Source: Sphingomonas natans | GTDB lineage: Bacteria; Pseudomonadota; Alphaproteobacteria; Sphingomonadales; Sphingomonadaceae | Direction: 5' to 3' | Length of the DNA stretch: 64,000 nucleotides | NCBI RefSeq assembly: GCF_030546695.1 | Contig: NZ_JAUOTP010000004.1 | Span: forward strand, 434,001-498,000 | Shown: piece after piece, positions 25,050 to 32,827 of the stretch | Position numbering within the stretch: the stretch's first letter is position 1 | Layout of the letters: each line of letters starts with the position of its first letter | Position numbers and translations under genes: made by a program | The notes under the pieces: model-generated | The model's input: the letters and a program-made list of their open reading frames with translations, nothing else | Database searches by the model: none | Told to the model about the DNA's origin: nothing

Positions 25050-25381
25050 GTCCCCTTGCGCGGCCGCTTGGGCTTGCGCGCCAGAGCCGCGTCATGCGCC
25101 TGTTCGATCGTCGCCCAGACGCGCTCGGGATCGTCGCTCGCATAGCGGACGAGCACCGCCGGCCAGCCTGCATAATGCGGCGTCTGCCAGAAGGTCGCGG
25201 GGTCGGTCTCCTTCAGCATCTCCACCGTGTCGCGGTCGATATGCAGGCAGAAGCTGCCCTCCTCGCGCGCCGACGTGACGACCGGATAGCCGTTCGCCTT
25301 GGTCGCCGGGCCGCCATAATGCGTCGTTCGCTCCGCGCCGGGCAAGCTGGCGGCGAAGTCGAACACCGCCTGCCAGTTCAC
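25046..25381 (-). CDS. MmcQ/YjbR family DNA-binding-like protein
   Basis: 111 residues, the expected size for the MmcQ/YjbR family (double-wing DNA-binding-like fold). Characteristic pieces: NWQAVFDFAASLPGAERTTHYG at the N-terminus, CLHIDRDTVEMLKETDP in the middle and VRYASDDPERVWATIEQAHDAAL at the end. The start is GTG 25381, which overlaps the rarA stop as GTGA and has GAGGAG seven bases upstream; an upstream in-frame codon would lie within rarA. Molecular function is not established for the family. Confidence 0.82.
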   Translation of the reverse strand: MNWQAVFDFAASLPGAERTTHYGGPATKANGYPVVTSAREEGSFCLHIDRDTVEMLKETDPATFWQTPHYAGWPAVLVRYASDDPERVWATIEQAHDAALARKPKRPRKGT

Positions 25382-26694
25382 GTGCCCCGCTCCTCGCGCA
25401 GCGTGTGCCAATACGCGAGCCGCTCGCGGATCTTGACCTCGAAGCCGCGCGGCACGGGCTCGTAGAAGGTCTGCGGGCTCATCTCGTCCGGCCAGTAATT
25501 GTCGCCGGAGAAGGCGTCGGGCGCGTCATGGTCATAGCCATAATCCTTGCCGTAGCCGATCTGCTTCATCAGCTTGGTCGGCGCGTTGAGGATGTTGGCG
25601 GGCGGCATCAGCGAGCCCGTCTCCTTCGCGCTGCGCGCCGCCGCCTTCCACGCTTTGTAGCCCGCATTCGATTTCGGCGCGGTCGCGAGATAGATGAGCG
25701 CATTGGCGATCGCGAGTTCGCCCTCCGGCGATCCCAGGAAATCGTAGCTGTCCTTGGCCGCGAGGCACTGGACCAGCGCCTGCGGATCGGCGAGCCCGAT
25801 ATCCTCGGACGCCATCCGCACCATCCGCCGGAGCAGATAGAGCGGCTCCTCCCCCGCGACGAGCATCCGCGCGAGATAGTAGAGCGCCGCCTGCGGATCG
25901 GAGCCGCGCACCGCTTTGTGGAGCGCGGAGATCAGGTTGTAATGGCCCTCGCGATCCTTGTCGTAGACGGGCATCCGCCGGTGCAGCAAAGCCGCCAGCC
26001 CCGCCGGATCCAGCGCCTCGCCGACCTCGCCGATCGAGAACAGGGTCTCGGCCTGGTTCAGCAGGAAGCGTCCGTCGCCGTCCGCGCTCGCGATCAACGA
26101 CGCGCGCGCATCGTCGGTCAGCGGCAGCGGCCGCCCCTCGATCGCCTCGCCGCGCGCGAGCAATTTGCCGAGCGCCACGCTGTCGAGCCGGTTGAGGATC
26201 AGCACCTGCGCACGGCTCAGCAGAGCGGCGTTCAGCTCGAACGACGGATTCTCGGTCGTCGCGCCGACCAGCACGACCGTCCCGTCCTCGACGTAGGGAA
26301 GAAAGCCGTCCTGCTGCGCGCGATTGAAACGGTGGATCTCGTCCACGAACAGCAAGGTCCGCTTGCCCGCCCGCGCCAGTTCGCGTGCCTCGGCGAAGAT
26401 CTTCTTGAGATCGGCGACGCCCGCGAAGACCGCCGAGATCATCACGAAGCGCAGCGCCACCGCATCGGCGAGCAGCCGCGCGATGCTCGTCTTGCCCGTG
26501 CCCGGCGGCCCCCACAATATCATCGACGATAGCCGCCCCGCCGCCACCATCCGCCCGATCGCGCCGTCGGGGCCAGTCAGATGCTCCTGTCCGATCACCT
26601 CGTCGAGCGATTGCGGGCGCAGCCGGTCCGCGAGCGGCCCGGCTTCGCTCAGCGCATCGTCGGGCGGAAGATCGGCGGCGAAGAGATCAGGCAT
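25378..26694 (-). CDS. rarA: replication-associated recombination protein A (AAA+ ATPase)
   Basis: 438 residues from MPDLFAADLP; an in-frame extension to 26760 is not conserved. AAA+ domain with Walker A GPPGTGKT (62-69), Walker B LLFVDEIHRFN and sensor 1 ATTENPSFE, followed by the RarA/MgsA tetramerisation region (SALHKAVRGSDPQAALYYLARM and EDIGLADPQAL). RarA acts at stalled replication forks and single-stranded DNA ends. It heads an operon with yjbR and a DUF429-like gene, each joined by a GTGA overlap. The gene is divergent from a PadR-type regulator across 217 bp. Confidence 0.95.
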   Translation of the reverse strand: MPDLFAADLPPDDALSEAGPLADRLRPQSLDEVIGQEHLTGPDGAIGRMVAAGRLSSMILWGPPGTGKTSIARLLADAVALRFVMISAVFAGVADLKKIFAEARELARAGKRTLLFVDEIHRFNRAQQDGFLPYVEDGTVVLVGATTENPSFELNAALLSRAQVLILNRLDSVALGKLLARGEAIEGRPLPLTDDARASLIASADGDGRFLLNQAETLFSIGEVGEALDPAGLAALLHRRMPVYDKDREGHYNLISALHKAVRGSDPQAALYYLARMLVAGEEPLYLLRRMVRMASEDIGLADPQALVQCLAAKDSYDFLGSPEGELAIANALIYLATAPKSNAGYKAWKAAARSAKETGSLMPPANILNAPTKLMKQIGYGKDYGYDHDAPDAFSGDNYWPDEMSPQTFYEPVPRGFEVKIRERLAYWHTLREERGT

Positions 26695-26876
26695 CACCAC
26701 GAAATATAGGATCTGTTTGGTCGAGCGTAAGCCGTCTTGGCCGATCGCCCGGCTACCCACGCCTCATCCAATGGCGCGTGGGAGAAGGGGGCAAGCCAAC
26801 TGCCCGCTCGGGTCCGATAGATATCGCGGACCACTTCCGCTGCGCTCACCAAAAACAGCCTTGCAAAACTTATTCT

Positions 26877-26888
26877 AAGATATATCTT
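26877..26888. promoter_or_regulatory. perfect palindrome, candidate PadR operator
   Basis: AAGATATATCTT is a perfect 12-bp palindrome 23 bases upstream of the padR ATG. It overlaps the only AT-rich promoter-like region of the 217-bp rarA/padR gap (TTGCAA at 26861, TATATC at 26881), as expected for an autorepressor site. Confidence 0.6.
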
Positions 26889-26911
26889 GAGTCGCATGAA
26901 AGGAAACAAAC

Positions 26912-27511
26912 ATGTTTAGAGGCTTTGGCCATCACAATCATCGCTTCGGTCCCCGCGGAGGCTCCGTCCGACGCGGCCCGTTTGAATTCAGCTGGTCGCT
27001 CGAAGGCGACGAGCGTGGCTTCGGCGGACGCGGCGGGCGCGGCGGTGGACGCCGTCGTGTCTTCGACGGAGACGAGCTGAAACTCGTCCTGCTCGCTCTG
27101 CTCGCCGAGGCACCGCGTCACGGCTATGATCTGATCCGTCAGATCGAGGAGCGCACGGGCGGCGGCTATGCGCCCAGCCCCGGCGTCGTCTATCCCACGC
27201 TCACTCTGCTCGACGAGATGGACCTGATCGAGGAGGTCAAGGAAGAAGGCGCGCGTCGCCGCTTCGGGATCACCGCATCGGGCCGCGCCTGGCTGGAGGA
27301 ACGCCGCGAGCAGGCGGACGCTCTGCTCGCCCGCCTCGAGGCGATCGGCGCCGAGCGCACCCGCAGCGATCACGCTCCGATCCGGCGCGCGATGATCAAC
27401 CTGAAGCTGGCGCTGCGCGAATCCGCGATGGAAGCGGACGGCGACACCGAACGCGCCCACGCCATCGCCGAGATCCTCGACGAGGCGGCGCGCAAGATCG
27501 AGCGGCTCTGA
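26912..27511 (+). CDS. PadR family regulator, YqjI-like
   Basis: 199 residues. A Gly/Arg-rich N-terminus (1-50) with a short His cluster GHHNHRFG (6-13) precedes the PadR winged helix: ELKLVLLALLAEAPRHGYDLI and GYAPSPGVVYPTLTLLDEM (~53-105), then a C-terminal helix for dimerisation. The body matches E. coli YqjI as remembered (GRGGGRR before the domain and PSPGV[IV]YPTL), a nickel-responsive repressor of a ferric-siderophore reductase gene. Unlike YqjI, the N-terminus has only three clustered His and no Cys, so metal sensing may be weaker or different. It is followed by a small ORF and DUF2218. AAGGAAAC precedes the start. Confidence 0.85.
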   Translation: MFRGFGHHNHRFGPRGGSVRRGPFEFSWSLEGDERGFGGRGGRGGGRRRVFDGDELKLVLLALLAEAPRHGYDLIRQIEERTGGGYAPSPGVVYPTLTLLDEMDLIEEVKEEGARRRFGITASGRAWLEERREQADALLARLEAIGAERTRSDHAPIRRAMINLKLALRESAMEADGDTERAHAIAEILDEAARKIERL

Positions 27512-27513
27512 TC

Positions 27514-27681
27514 ATGCCGAGGCTGGAGGTTCTCCGCCGCCGCCTCGGCATCGATACGCCTGCCGCAGCGCTCCATCCCTTCGCGCTGAGCCTGGCGCGC
27601 GTCGCCCCGCCTGTCGAACGGCATGGCCCGGCCTCGGCGGGCTCGGCGCCCAGCACTCCCCTTTCGAAAGCAAATCGATGA
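27514..27681 (+). CDS. small hypothetical ORF between padR and DUF2218
   Basis: 55 residues (MPRLEVLRRRLGIDTP ... SKANR), starting two bases after the padR stop and ending in a TGA that overlaps the ATG of the DUF2218 gene (ATGA). The tight fit on both sides suggests a translated, coupling cistron. The sequence has no recognised domain, is basic at the N-terminus and Pro/Ala-rich after that. It could instead be an untranslated spacer that happens to be open in GC-rich DNA. Confidence 0.4.
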   Translation: MPRLEVLRRRLGIDTPAAALHPFALSLARVAPPVERHGPASAGSAPSTPLSKANR

Positions 27682-28013
27682 CCGATACGATCACCGCCGC
27701 CGCGCGCGTCCCCACCGCCAGCGCGAGCAAATATCTCCAGCAATTGTGCAAGCATTGGTCGCACAATCTGCAGGTCGAATTCACCCCCGAACACGGCACG
27801 ATCACCTTCCCCCGCGAAGGCCGCGCCGGCACTTTCCCCGGCGACGGCCTCGTCACCTTCGATGCTGCGCCCGACACGCTCATCGTCCGCATCGACGCGA
27901 CCACACCCGAGCAGCTCGAAGCGCTACAGGGCGTCCTCGCCAGCCACCTCGACCGCTTCGCCTTCCGCGAGGCGCCCTTGCCGTTCGCCTGGGAACGCGC
28001 GGACCCCGCCTGA
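27678..28013 (+). CDS. DUF2218 domain protein
   Basis: 111 residues. It matches the DUF2218 family: ARVPTASASKYLQQLCKHWSH near the N-terminus and GTITFPREGRAGTF, LIVRIDATTPEQLEALQ, ending FAFREAPLPFAWERA. In many bacteria DUF2218 genes sit beside siderophore-interacting ferric reductases, and YqjI-type regulators control such a reductase, so an iron-related role is plausible for this pair. No reductase gene is present here. The ATG overlaps the preceding small ORF by four bases. Confidence 0.8.
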   Translation: MTDTITAAARVPTASASKYLQQLCKHWSHNLQVEFTPEHGTITFPREGRAGTFPGDGLVTFDAAPDTLIVRIDATTPEQLEALQGVLASHLDRFAFREAPLPFAWERADPA

Positions 28014-28026
28014 CCACGCATCCGAA

Positions 28027-28130
28027 CCTGTTCAGCTGCGAAACGCGGCGTCCCGACTTAACGGTTGATGAATGATTATGTCGTTGTTAACCATGCGAAT
28101 CGGGATGTCTGACGGGCCCATCTGAACAGG
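28027..28130 (+). promoter_or_regulatory. nested inverted repeats in the leader of the PEP-CTERM metalloprotease gene
   Basis: CCTGTTCAG (28027-28035) and CTGAACAGG (28122-28130) form perfect 9-bp arms; inside them TCCCGA (28051) pairs with TCGGGA (28100). The stretch also holds TTAACGGTT and GTTAACCATG; TTAACCAT resembles a CtrA half-site. The arms could fold into a leader-RNA structure ending just before the gene. Confidence 0.35.
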
Positions 28131-28138
28131 GGGACGTC

Positions 28139-29200
28139 ATGAAGAGAGTTCGCTTTTCCGCATTGGTCGCGGCGACATTGCTGGGTGGCGCAGTTGCGCC
28201 CAGCGCGCAGGCGCTCACGATCAATCTCGTTAATACCGGCGGCGTTGAAGTCGGCACCGCTGCCTATACCGGCTTTCGTGCCGCTGCCGATTACTGGCAG
28301 TCGGTGCTTCTGGACGATGTGACGCTCAACTTCAGCGTCGGTTTCAGCTCGACGGGCTTCGCCCCGACGACACTTGGATCGACGAGCAGTGCAGCAAGCA
28401 GCAAATCGACCGGAGCCTGGAAGACGGCGTTGACCGCCGACGCCAGCACGGCTCTTGATACGTCGGTCGTGGCGCACCTTCCGGCCGTCGTCAGCCAGAC
28501 CGTGAACCTCAACAATACTGTCCAGAAAGCGCTGGGCATCTACACCGGCAGCGCGACCGCGACCGATGCGACGATCCGTTTCAACAGCGCGCGGGCTTTC
28601 GATTTCGACACACGCGACGGTTTCCAGACGGCGTCTTCGGATTTCATCAGCGTCGCCGTTCACGAAATGGGGCACGCTTTGGGCTTCACCAGCGCCGTAG
28701 CACAGGCTACGACCAACCTTTCGCGCCCCTCCAACACGGATCTATTCCGTTACAAGGACGGTGCCTGGAATATCACTTGGGGCGGCGATCCTTATTTCTC
28801 GATCGACGGCGGTGCGACCGAGTTCATGGGCAATGCTGGCTTTTCGGCAGGCCCTGACGGCTTTCAGACATCGCACTGGCGCGAGGGTGGCCGCATCCAT
28901 GACGGCGTGAGTTGCACCATCTTGACCGAGCCGCAGGTCGGCATCCTCGATCCCACCGGCGGCATCTGCCAGCAAGGGATTGTCACCGCGCAGGATCTCG
29001 CCATCTTCGATGCGATGGGCTGGGATCTCAATCAGAATATCCTGCAGAATCTCACCTATCAGAAGACCACGTCTTCGATTTTGACGGACTATCTCGCCAG
29101 CCAGGCGCCCGAATCGTCGACCTGGGCGATGATGATCGTCGGCTTCGGCTTCGTGGGAGCGTCCATGCGGCGGCGGACGACGCGCGTAACCTTCGCTTGA
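28139..29200 (+). CDS. NF038122-type secreted metalloprotease with PEP-CTERM sorting signal
   Basis: 353 residues. Signal peptide (1-25, cleaved after SAQA). Zincin motif VHEMGHALGF with H175, E176 and H179 (HExxHxxGF). The C-terminus has PESSTWA (the PEPxxWA-CTERM form found in sphingomonads), a hydrophobic stretch MMIVGFGFVGASM and a basic RRRTTR tail. This signal is recognised by an exosortase, which anchors or releases the protein at the surface; no exosortase gene is in the window. The family is annotated as a metalloprotease with unknown substrate. The coding sequence reads less GC-rich than its neighbours, hinting at accessory status. Confidence 0.85.
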   Translation: MKRVRFSALVAATLLGGAVAPSAQALTINLVNTGGVEVGTAAYTGFRAAADYWQSVLLDDVTLNFSVGFSSTGFAPTTLGSTSSAASSKSTGAWKTALTADASTALDTSVVAHLPAVVSQTVNLNNTVQKALGIYTGSATATDATIRFNSARAFDFDTRDGFQTASSDFISVAVHEMGHALGFTSAVAQATTNLSRPSNTDLFRYKDGAWNITWGGDPYFSIDGGATEFMGNAGFSAGPDGFQTSHWREGGRIHDGVSCTILTEPQVGILDPTGGICQQGIVTAQDLAIFDAMGWDLNQNILQNLTYQKTTSSILTDYLASQAPESSTWAMMIVGFGFVGASMRRRTTRVTFA

Positions 29201-29277
29201 AGCACGATGGTGCCGTCGGCCTTTCGGCCGGCGGCACTTCGCTCGTTATCATCCGATCGGCTCGATGGAAGAATGTG

Positions 29278-29556
29278 ATGCAGGTCATGATGGCTTTGGC
29301 GCTGGTCGCCGCAGCGCCCGGCGCTCCGCTGAGCCAGACGGAGAAGCGCGTCCTCGCGCAGGCGATCGCATGCCCGGAACGTCTTGCGGACGACCGCGCC
29401 CGTATCCGGAACGTAGAAGAATATTTCAGTCGTTATGGCCAGTTCCGACCGAATTCGCATGCCGGCGAGCGGATGGCGTATCGTGATGCCGTGCTGCGGA
29501 CGAAGAATTGCGCGCCTCGAGATGCAGCGCTCATCCACACTTTTCCCGAAAACTGA
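29278..29556 (+). CDS. small exported hypothetical protein
   Basis: 92 residues, not recognised. The N-terminus MQVMMALALVAAAPGAP looks like a signal peptide. The mature part is charged and helical (LSQTEKRVLAQAIACPERLADDRARIRN) with two Cys, in ACPER and NCAPR, about 46 residues apart that could form a disulfide in the periplasm. GTG 29275 is an alternative start one codon upstream. It lies 77 bp behind the metalloprotease gene on the same strand and could be co-transcribed. Confidence 0.55.
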   Translation: MQVMMALALVAAAPGAPLSQTEKRVLAQAIACPERLADDRARIRNVEEYFSRYGQFRPNSHAGERMAYRDAVLRTKNCAPRDAALIHTFPEN

Positions 29557-29630
29557 GCGGCCCCCCGGCCGATCGCTTCAGCCGGCCAAACCTCGGTCGT
29601 CGACGGAGTGCGTTCCGTCGCCCGAAGACT

Positions 29631-30122
29631 CTAGCGGCGCTCCCGGCCGAGTTCGGCAATGCGCGCGCGTTCGGTTGGGGGGATCATCAGTTCCAGCACG
29701 CGCCAGAAGCCGGACACTGCCTCCTGCCCCGCCTGGCCATAGGCCGCGGACAGATTCTCGCGGATCATCGCGAACAGGTCGGCCTCCAGCGCGGCGCCCT
29801 TCTCGGTCAGCCGCAGCAGCCGCTGGCGGCGATCCTCCTCGCCCGGCACGATCTCGACGAGCTCGCGCTGCTGCAATTCGGTCAGCACGCGCCCCAGCGA
29901 TTGCTTGGTGATGCCGAGCAGGCGCAGCAGCTCGCCGATCGTCAGCCCGGGCTGACGCGCGACGAAATAGAGCGCACGATGATGCGCGCGGCCTAGTCCC
30001 TGCTCGGCCAGAATGCGATCGCTCGGCCGGTAGAGATTGGCATAGCCGAAGAAGAGCAGCTCGGTGCCGCGGCGGATTTCGGCTTCGCGAAGGAAGAGCG
30101 GGGATGCGGACGGGACAGTCAT
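29631..30122 (-). CDS. MarR family transcriptional regulator
   Basis: 163 residues from MTVPSASPLF (ATG 30122, with AAAGGG six bases upstream; an in-frame GTG at 30140 is possible). Winged helix: HHRALYFVARQPGLTIGELLRLLGITKQSLGRVLTEL (~48-85) and wing VPGEEDRRQRLLRLTEKG. The family responds to small phenolic compounds or stress signals. It is divergent from ilvE, with an 81-bp gap, so it may control that gene; no clear palindrome was found there. Confidence 0.85.
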   Translation of the reverse strand: MTVPSASPLFLREAEIRRGTELLFFGYANLYRPSDRILAEQGLGRAHHRALYFVARQPGLTIGELLRLLGITKQSLGRVLTELQQRELVEIVPGEEDRRQRLLRLTEKGAALEADLFAMIRENLSAAYGQAGQEAVSGFWRVLELMIPPTERARIAELGRERR

Positions 30123-30203
30123 GTTGACCCTTTCTGCCACGCGGATTAGGGCAGCGCAACCGATCCGGCCCTATCCGTCCTCTTCCGATCGCATTTGGAG
30201 AAA

Positions 30204-31298
30204 ATGAGCATGACCGCCGCGCTGTCCTTCACCCGCGAGGAGCATCCGGCGCTCATCCCCGCCAGCGATCGCGCCGTTTTCCTGGAGAATCCCGGCTTCG
30301 GCAAGGTTTTCACGGATCATATGGTCACGATTCGCTATGCCGAGGGAAAAGGCTGGCACGATGCCAAGGTCACCGCCCGCGCGCCGCTCGTGCTCGATCC
30401 CGCGACCGCCGTACTCCATTATGCGCAGGAGATTTTCGAGGGGCTCAAGGCCTATCGCCTGCCCGATGGCGGAGCGGCCCTGTTCCGCGCCGACGCCAAT
30501 GCGCGCCGCTTCCAGGAAAGCGCACGCCGCATGGCGATGGCCGAGCTGCCCGAGGATCTGTTCCTCCAGTCGTGCCGCGAGCTCGTCGCCGCCGATCGCG
30601 ACTGGATCCCGGAGGCCGAAGGCGGCGCGCTCTATCTGCGCCCCTTCATGTTCGCCTCCGAGGTCTTCCTCGGCGTGAAGCCCGCGTCCGAATATCTCTA
30701 CATGGTCATCGCCTCGTCCGTCGGCGCCTATTTCAAGACGCCGACGGGCGTCACGCTGTGGGTGTCCGACGATTATACCCGCGCCGCCCCCGGGGGCACC
30801 GGCGCGGCCAAGTGCGGCGGCAATTACGCCTCCAGCCTGATCGCGCAGCAGGAGGCGATCCGCGAGGGCTGCGATCAGGTCGTGTTCCTCGATGCGGTCG
30901 AGCGCCGCTGGATCGAGGAACTGGGCGGCATGAACATCTTCTTCGTGTTCGAGGACGGATCGATGCAGACGCCTCCGCTCGGCGGCACGATCCTGCCCGG
31001 CATCACGCGCGAGAGCCTGATGCTGCTCGCGCGCGACGAGGGCCTGACGATCCGCGAAGAGCCCTATTCGATCGATCAATGGGAGGCCGATGCCGCCAGC
31101 GGCCGCCTGCGCGAGAGCTTCGCCTGCGGCACCGCCGCGGTCGTCACCCCGATCGGACGCGTACGCGGACGCACGCGCGATTTCCGCATCGGCAATGGCG
31201 GGATCGGCGTCGCGACCGACCGGCTCAAGGCGCGGCTGGTCGATATCCAGCGCGGCCTCGCACCCGATCCGCACGGCTGGATGGAACGCCTCTTCTAG
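30204..31298 (+). CDS. ilvE: branched-chain amino acid aminotransferase
   Basis: 364 residues, the longer type (mammalian/BCAT-like, ~360) rather than the ~310-residue E. coli type. The PLP Lys is K203 in GGTGAAKCGGNYA; ELGGMNIFFVFEDG and the closing GTAAVVTPIGRV match the family. It transfers the amino group between glutamate and the 2-keto acids of Leu, Ile and Val in the cytoplasm. ATG 30204 is chosen since TTGGAG lies four to five bases upstream; ATG 30210 is possible. It is divergent from the MarR gene; no other branched-chain biosynthesis gene is nearby. Confidence 0.93.
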   Translation: MSMTAALSFTREEHPALIPASDRAVFLENPGFGKVFTDHMVTIRYAEGKGWHDAKVTARAPLVLDPATAVLHYAQEIFEGLKAYRLPDGGAALFRADANARRFQESARRMAMAELPEDLFLQSCRELVAADRDWIPEAEGGALYLRPFMFASEVFLGVKPASEYLYMVIASSVGAYFKTPTGVTLWVSDDYTRAAPGGTGAAKCGGNYASSLIAQQEAIREGCDQVVFLDAVERRWIEELGGMNIFFVFEDGSMQTPPLGGTILPGITRESLMLLARDEGLTIREEPYSIDQWEADAASGRLRESFACGTAAVVTPIGRVRGRTRDFRIGNGGIGVATDRLKARLVDIQRGLAPDPHGWMERLF

Positions 31299-31341
31299 AG
31301 CTTCCATCCCGCGCATGCCCGGCTATAAGCCCGGCCGCTGT

Positions 31342-31416
31342 TGGGGCGTCGCCAAGTGGTAAGGCAGCGGCTTTTGGTGCCGCCATTCGGAGGTTCGAAT
31401 CCTCCCGCCCCAGCCA
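31342..31416 (+). tRNA. tRNA-Gln (anticodon UUG)
   Basis: TGGGGCG (31342-31348) pairs with CGCCCCA (31406-31412); discriminator G and encoded CCA follow (31414-31416). The anticodon loop TTTTGGT between GCGGC and GCCGC gives anticodon TTG. The T-arm GGAGGTTCGAATCCTCC is perfect. It stands alone between ilvE and a convergent gene. Confidence 0.97.
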
Positions 31417-31443
31417 GCATCGCACGGCCGAGCGCGCATCGCC

Positions 31444-32001
31444 TCAGTCGCGCCAATCGTCGATCGCGCGCTCGTAGGACGCCTGCGCCTCGTCGCGAAC
31501 CTGTTCCAACCTCGCGAACGCCTCCTCCTGCTCACGCCGCAAATCGCTTTTTTCCTCGGCGAGCGCCTTCTCGCGTCTGACGATCGCGGCGAGCGCTTCG
31601 GCATTCTGCTCTTCGGCCCGCGCGATCGCGGCCTCGGCCGCGTCGAGCGCCGCGCGGCTCGGCCGTGGCTTCGCCTTCTTCGCCTTCTTCGCGCTAGGCG
31701 CGGTCTCGGCCGCGCCGTCCGCCAGCCGCTGTTTCTTCGGCTTGTCCGCGGGCAGCGCCGCGATCTGCTCCGCCTCGGTGCCGCGCAGCCGCTTGATGAC
31801 CGTGCCCGGCGCCGCCAGCGGCTCGGCCATCAGCTCTTCGTCGGTCACCTGCTCGGCGATGCCGCGCCCGAACAGGTCCTTGCTGCTGCCCCACGCCGCG
31901 AGCGCCGCCTTCTTGGTCGGCGCGGCGACATAGGCGTCGTGAAAGCCGATGACGGTGCGAAAGACCTTGAGCTTTGCGGCCTTCGTCTTGGCCTTCGCCA
32001 C
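31444..32001 (-). CDS. Lys/Ala-rich coiled-coil protein (TolA-like annotation)
   Basis: 185 residues in three parts. 1-75 is an ordered region (LKVFRTVIGFHDAYVAAPTK, AALAAWGSSKDLFGRG) seen in sphingomonad hypothetical proteins; 76-115 is a basic linker with KKAKKAKPRPS; 116-185 is a strong coiled coil (ALDAAEAAIARAEEQNAEAL). No signal peptide or membrane helix, so the frequent label cell envelope biogenesis protein TolA is based on composition only. Function unknown. It is downstream of the cyclophilin gene by nine bases on the same strand, so probably co-transcribed. Confidence 0.6.
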   Translation of the reverse strand: MAKAKTKAAKLKVFRTVIGFHDAYVAAPTKKAALAAWGSSKDLFGRGIAEQVTDEELMAEPLAAPGTVIKRLRGTEAEQIAALPADKPKKQRLADGAAETAPSAKKAKKAKPRPSRAALDAAEAAIARAEEQNAEALAAIVRREKALAEEKSDLRREQEEAFARLEQVRDEAQASYERAIDDWRD

Positions 32002-32010
32002 CCGCCCGGC

Positions 32011-32679
32011 TCAGCCGCTGCGGCGCGCGGTGAGGATCTTGACCGGCGCGACGAGCATCTGCCCCTTCATCGTCGCCGGGCCGCCCGTCGCCGAGGTCGG
32101 CTCGTCCATGATCTTGCGAACGAGGTCCATGCCCTCGATCACGCGCCCGAACGCTGCGAAGCCCAGATTGTCGCCGGGCTGGCTGGGATCGGCATCCATC
32201 TGCGGCGATGCGCCGACCATGATGAAGAAGTCGGCCGAGGCTGAGCCCGGCGCCGCGCGCGCCATCGAGATCGCGCCGTCGACATGGTGGACGCCCGTCT
32301 TGGTCGTCGGCTCGTGCGCGATGCTGGGGAATATCTTCTTGGGATCGTTGCGCAGCCCCGCCTGGATCAGTCCGAAGCCCGGCTGGACCTTGACCGCACG
32401 ATAGAAGCCGATCCCGTCGAAGCGTTTGGCGTCGACATATTTGAGGAAGTTGGCGGTCGTGATCGGCGCGCGTCCCTTCTCCAGCTCCAGCACGATCGCC
32501 CCTTCGCTCGTCGTCAGCACGACCTTGACCGTCGCGGGCTTCGGCGCGGGCGCGGCGGGCGGCGAGGACGGGGGCAATTCCCGGGCGACAGCCGCATCCG
32601 TTGGGCTGGCCTGCGGCGGCGTCTGCGCGATCAGAGGAGCGGCGAAAAGGGCCAGAGCGGACAGGAGGTGCAGCTTCAT
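32011..32679 (-). CDS. ppiA: periplasmic cyclophilin-type peptidyl-prolyl isomerase
   Basis: 222 residues from ATG 32679 (GTG 32685 also in frame). Signal peptide MKLHLLSALALFAAPLIAQ, a Pro/Ala-rich linker (~20-50), then a cyclophilin domain: TSEGAIVLELEKGRAPITTANFLKY, FYRAVKVQPGFGLIQAG (the catalytic Arg region F-Y-R), ISMARAAPGSASADFFIMVG and GFAAFGRVIEGMD. It catalyses cis-trans isomerisation of prolyl bonds in the periplasm. The gene is divergent from the nucleoside-phosphorylase-like gene across 148 bp. Confidence 0.88.
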   Translation of the reverse strand: MKLHLLSALALFAAPLIAQTPPQASPTDAAVARELPPSSPPAAPAPKPATVKVVLTTSEGAIVLELEKGRAPITTANFLKYVDAKRFDGIGFYRAVKVQPGFGLIQAGLRNDPKKIFPSIAHEPTTKTGVHHVDGAISMARAAPGSASADFFIMVGASPQMDADPSQPGDNLGFAAFGRVIEGMDLVRKIMDEPTSATGGPATMKGQMLVAPVKILTARRSG

Positions 32680-32827
32680 GGCCACAGCCTAGCGGAAAGC
32701 GTGCGCTGACCGCCAGCCTGAAGGGAACCCCCTTGGAGACGCCCCGACCCGCTGCTAATCGCCGCTCGCAAGCCCGGGGCATAACAGAGGCTTGGCAGGA
32801 GGGGTCACGTCGTCGCACGAGGCCGCT

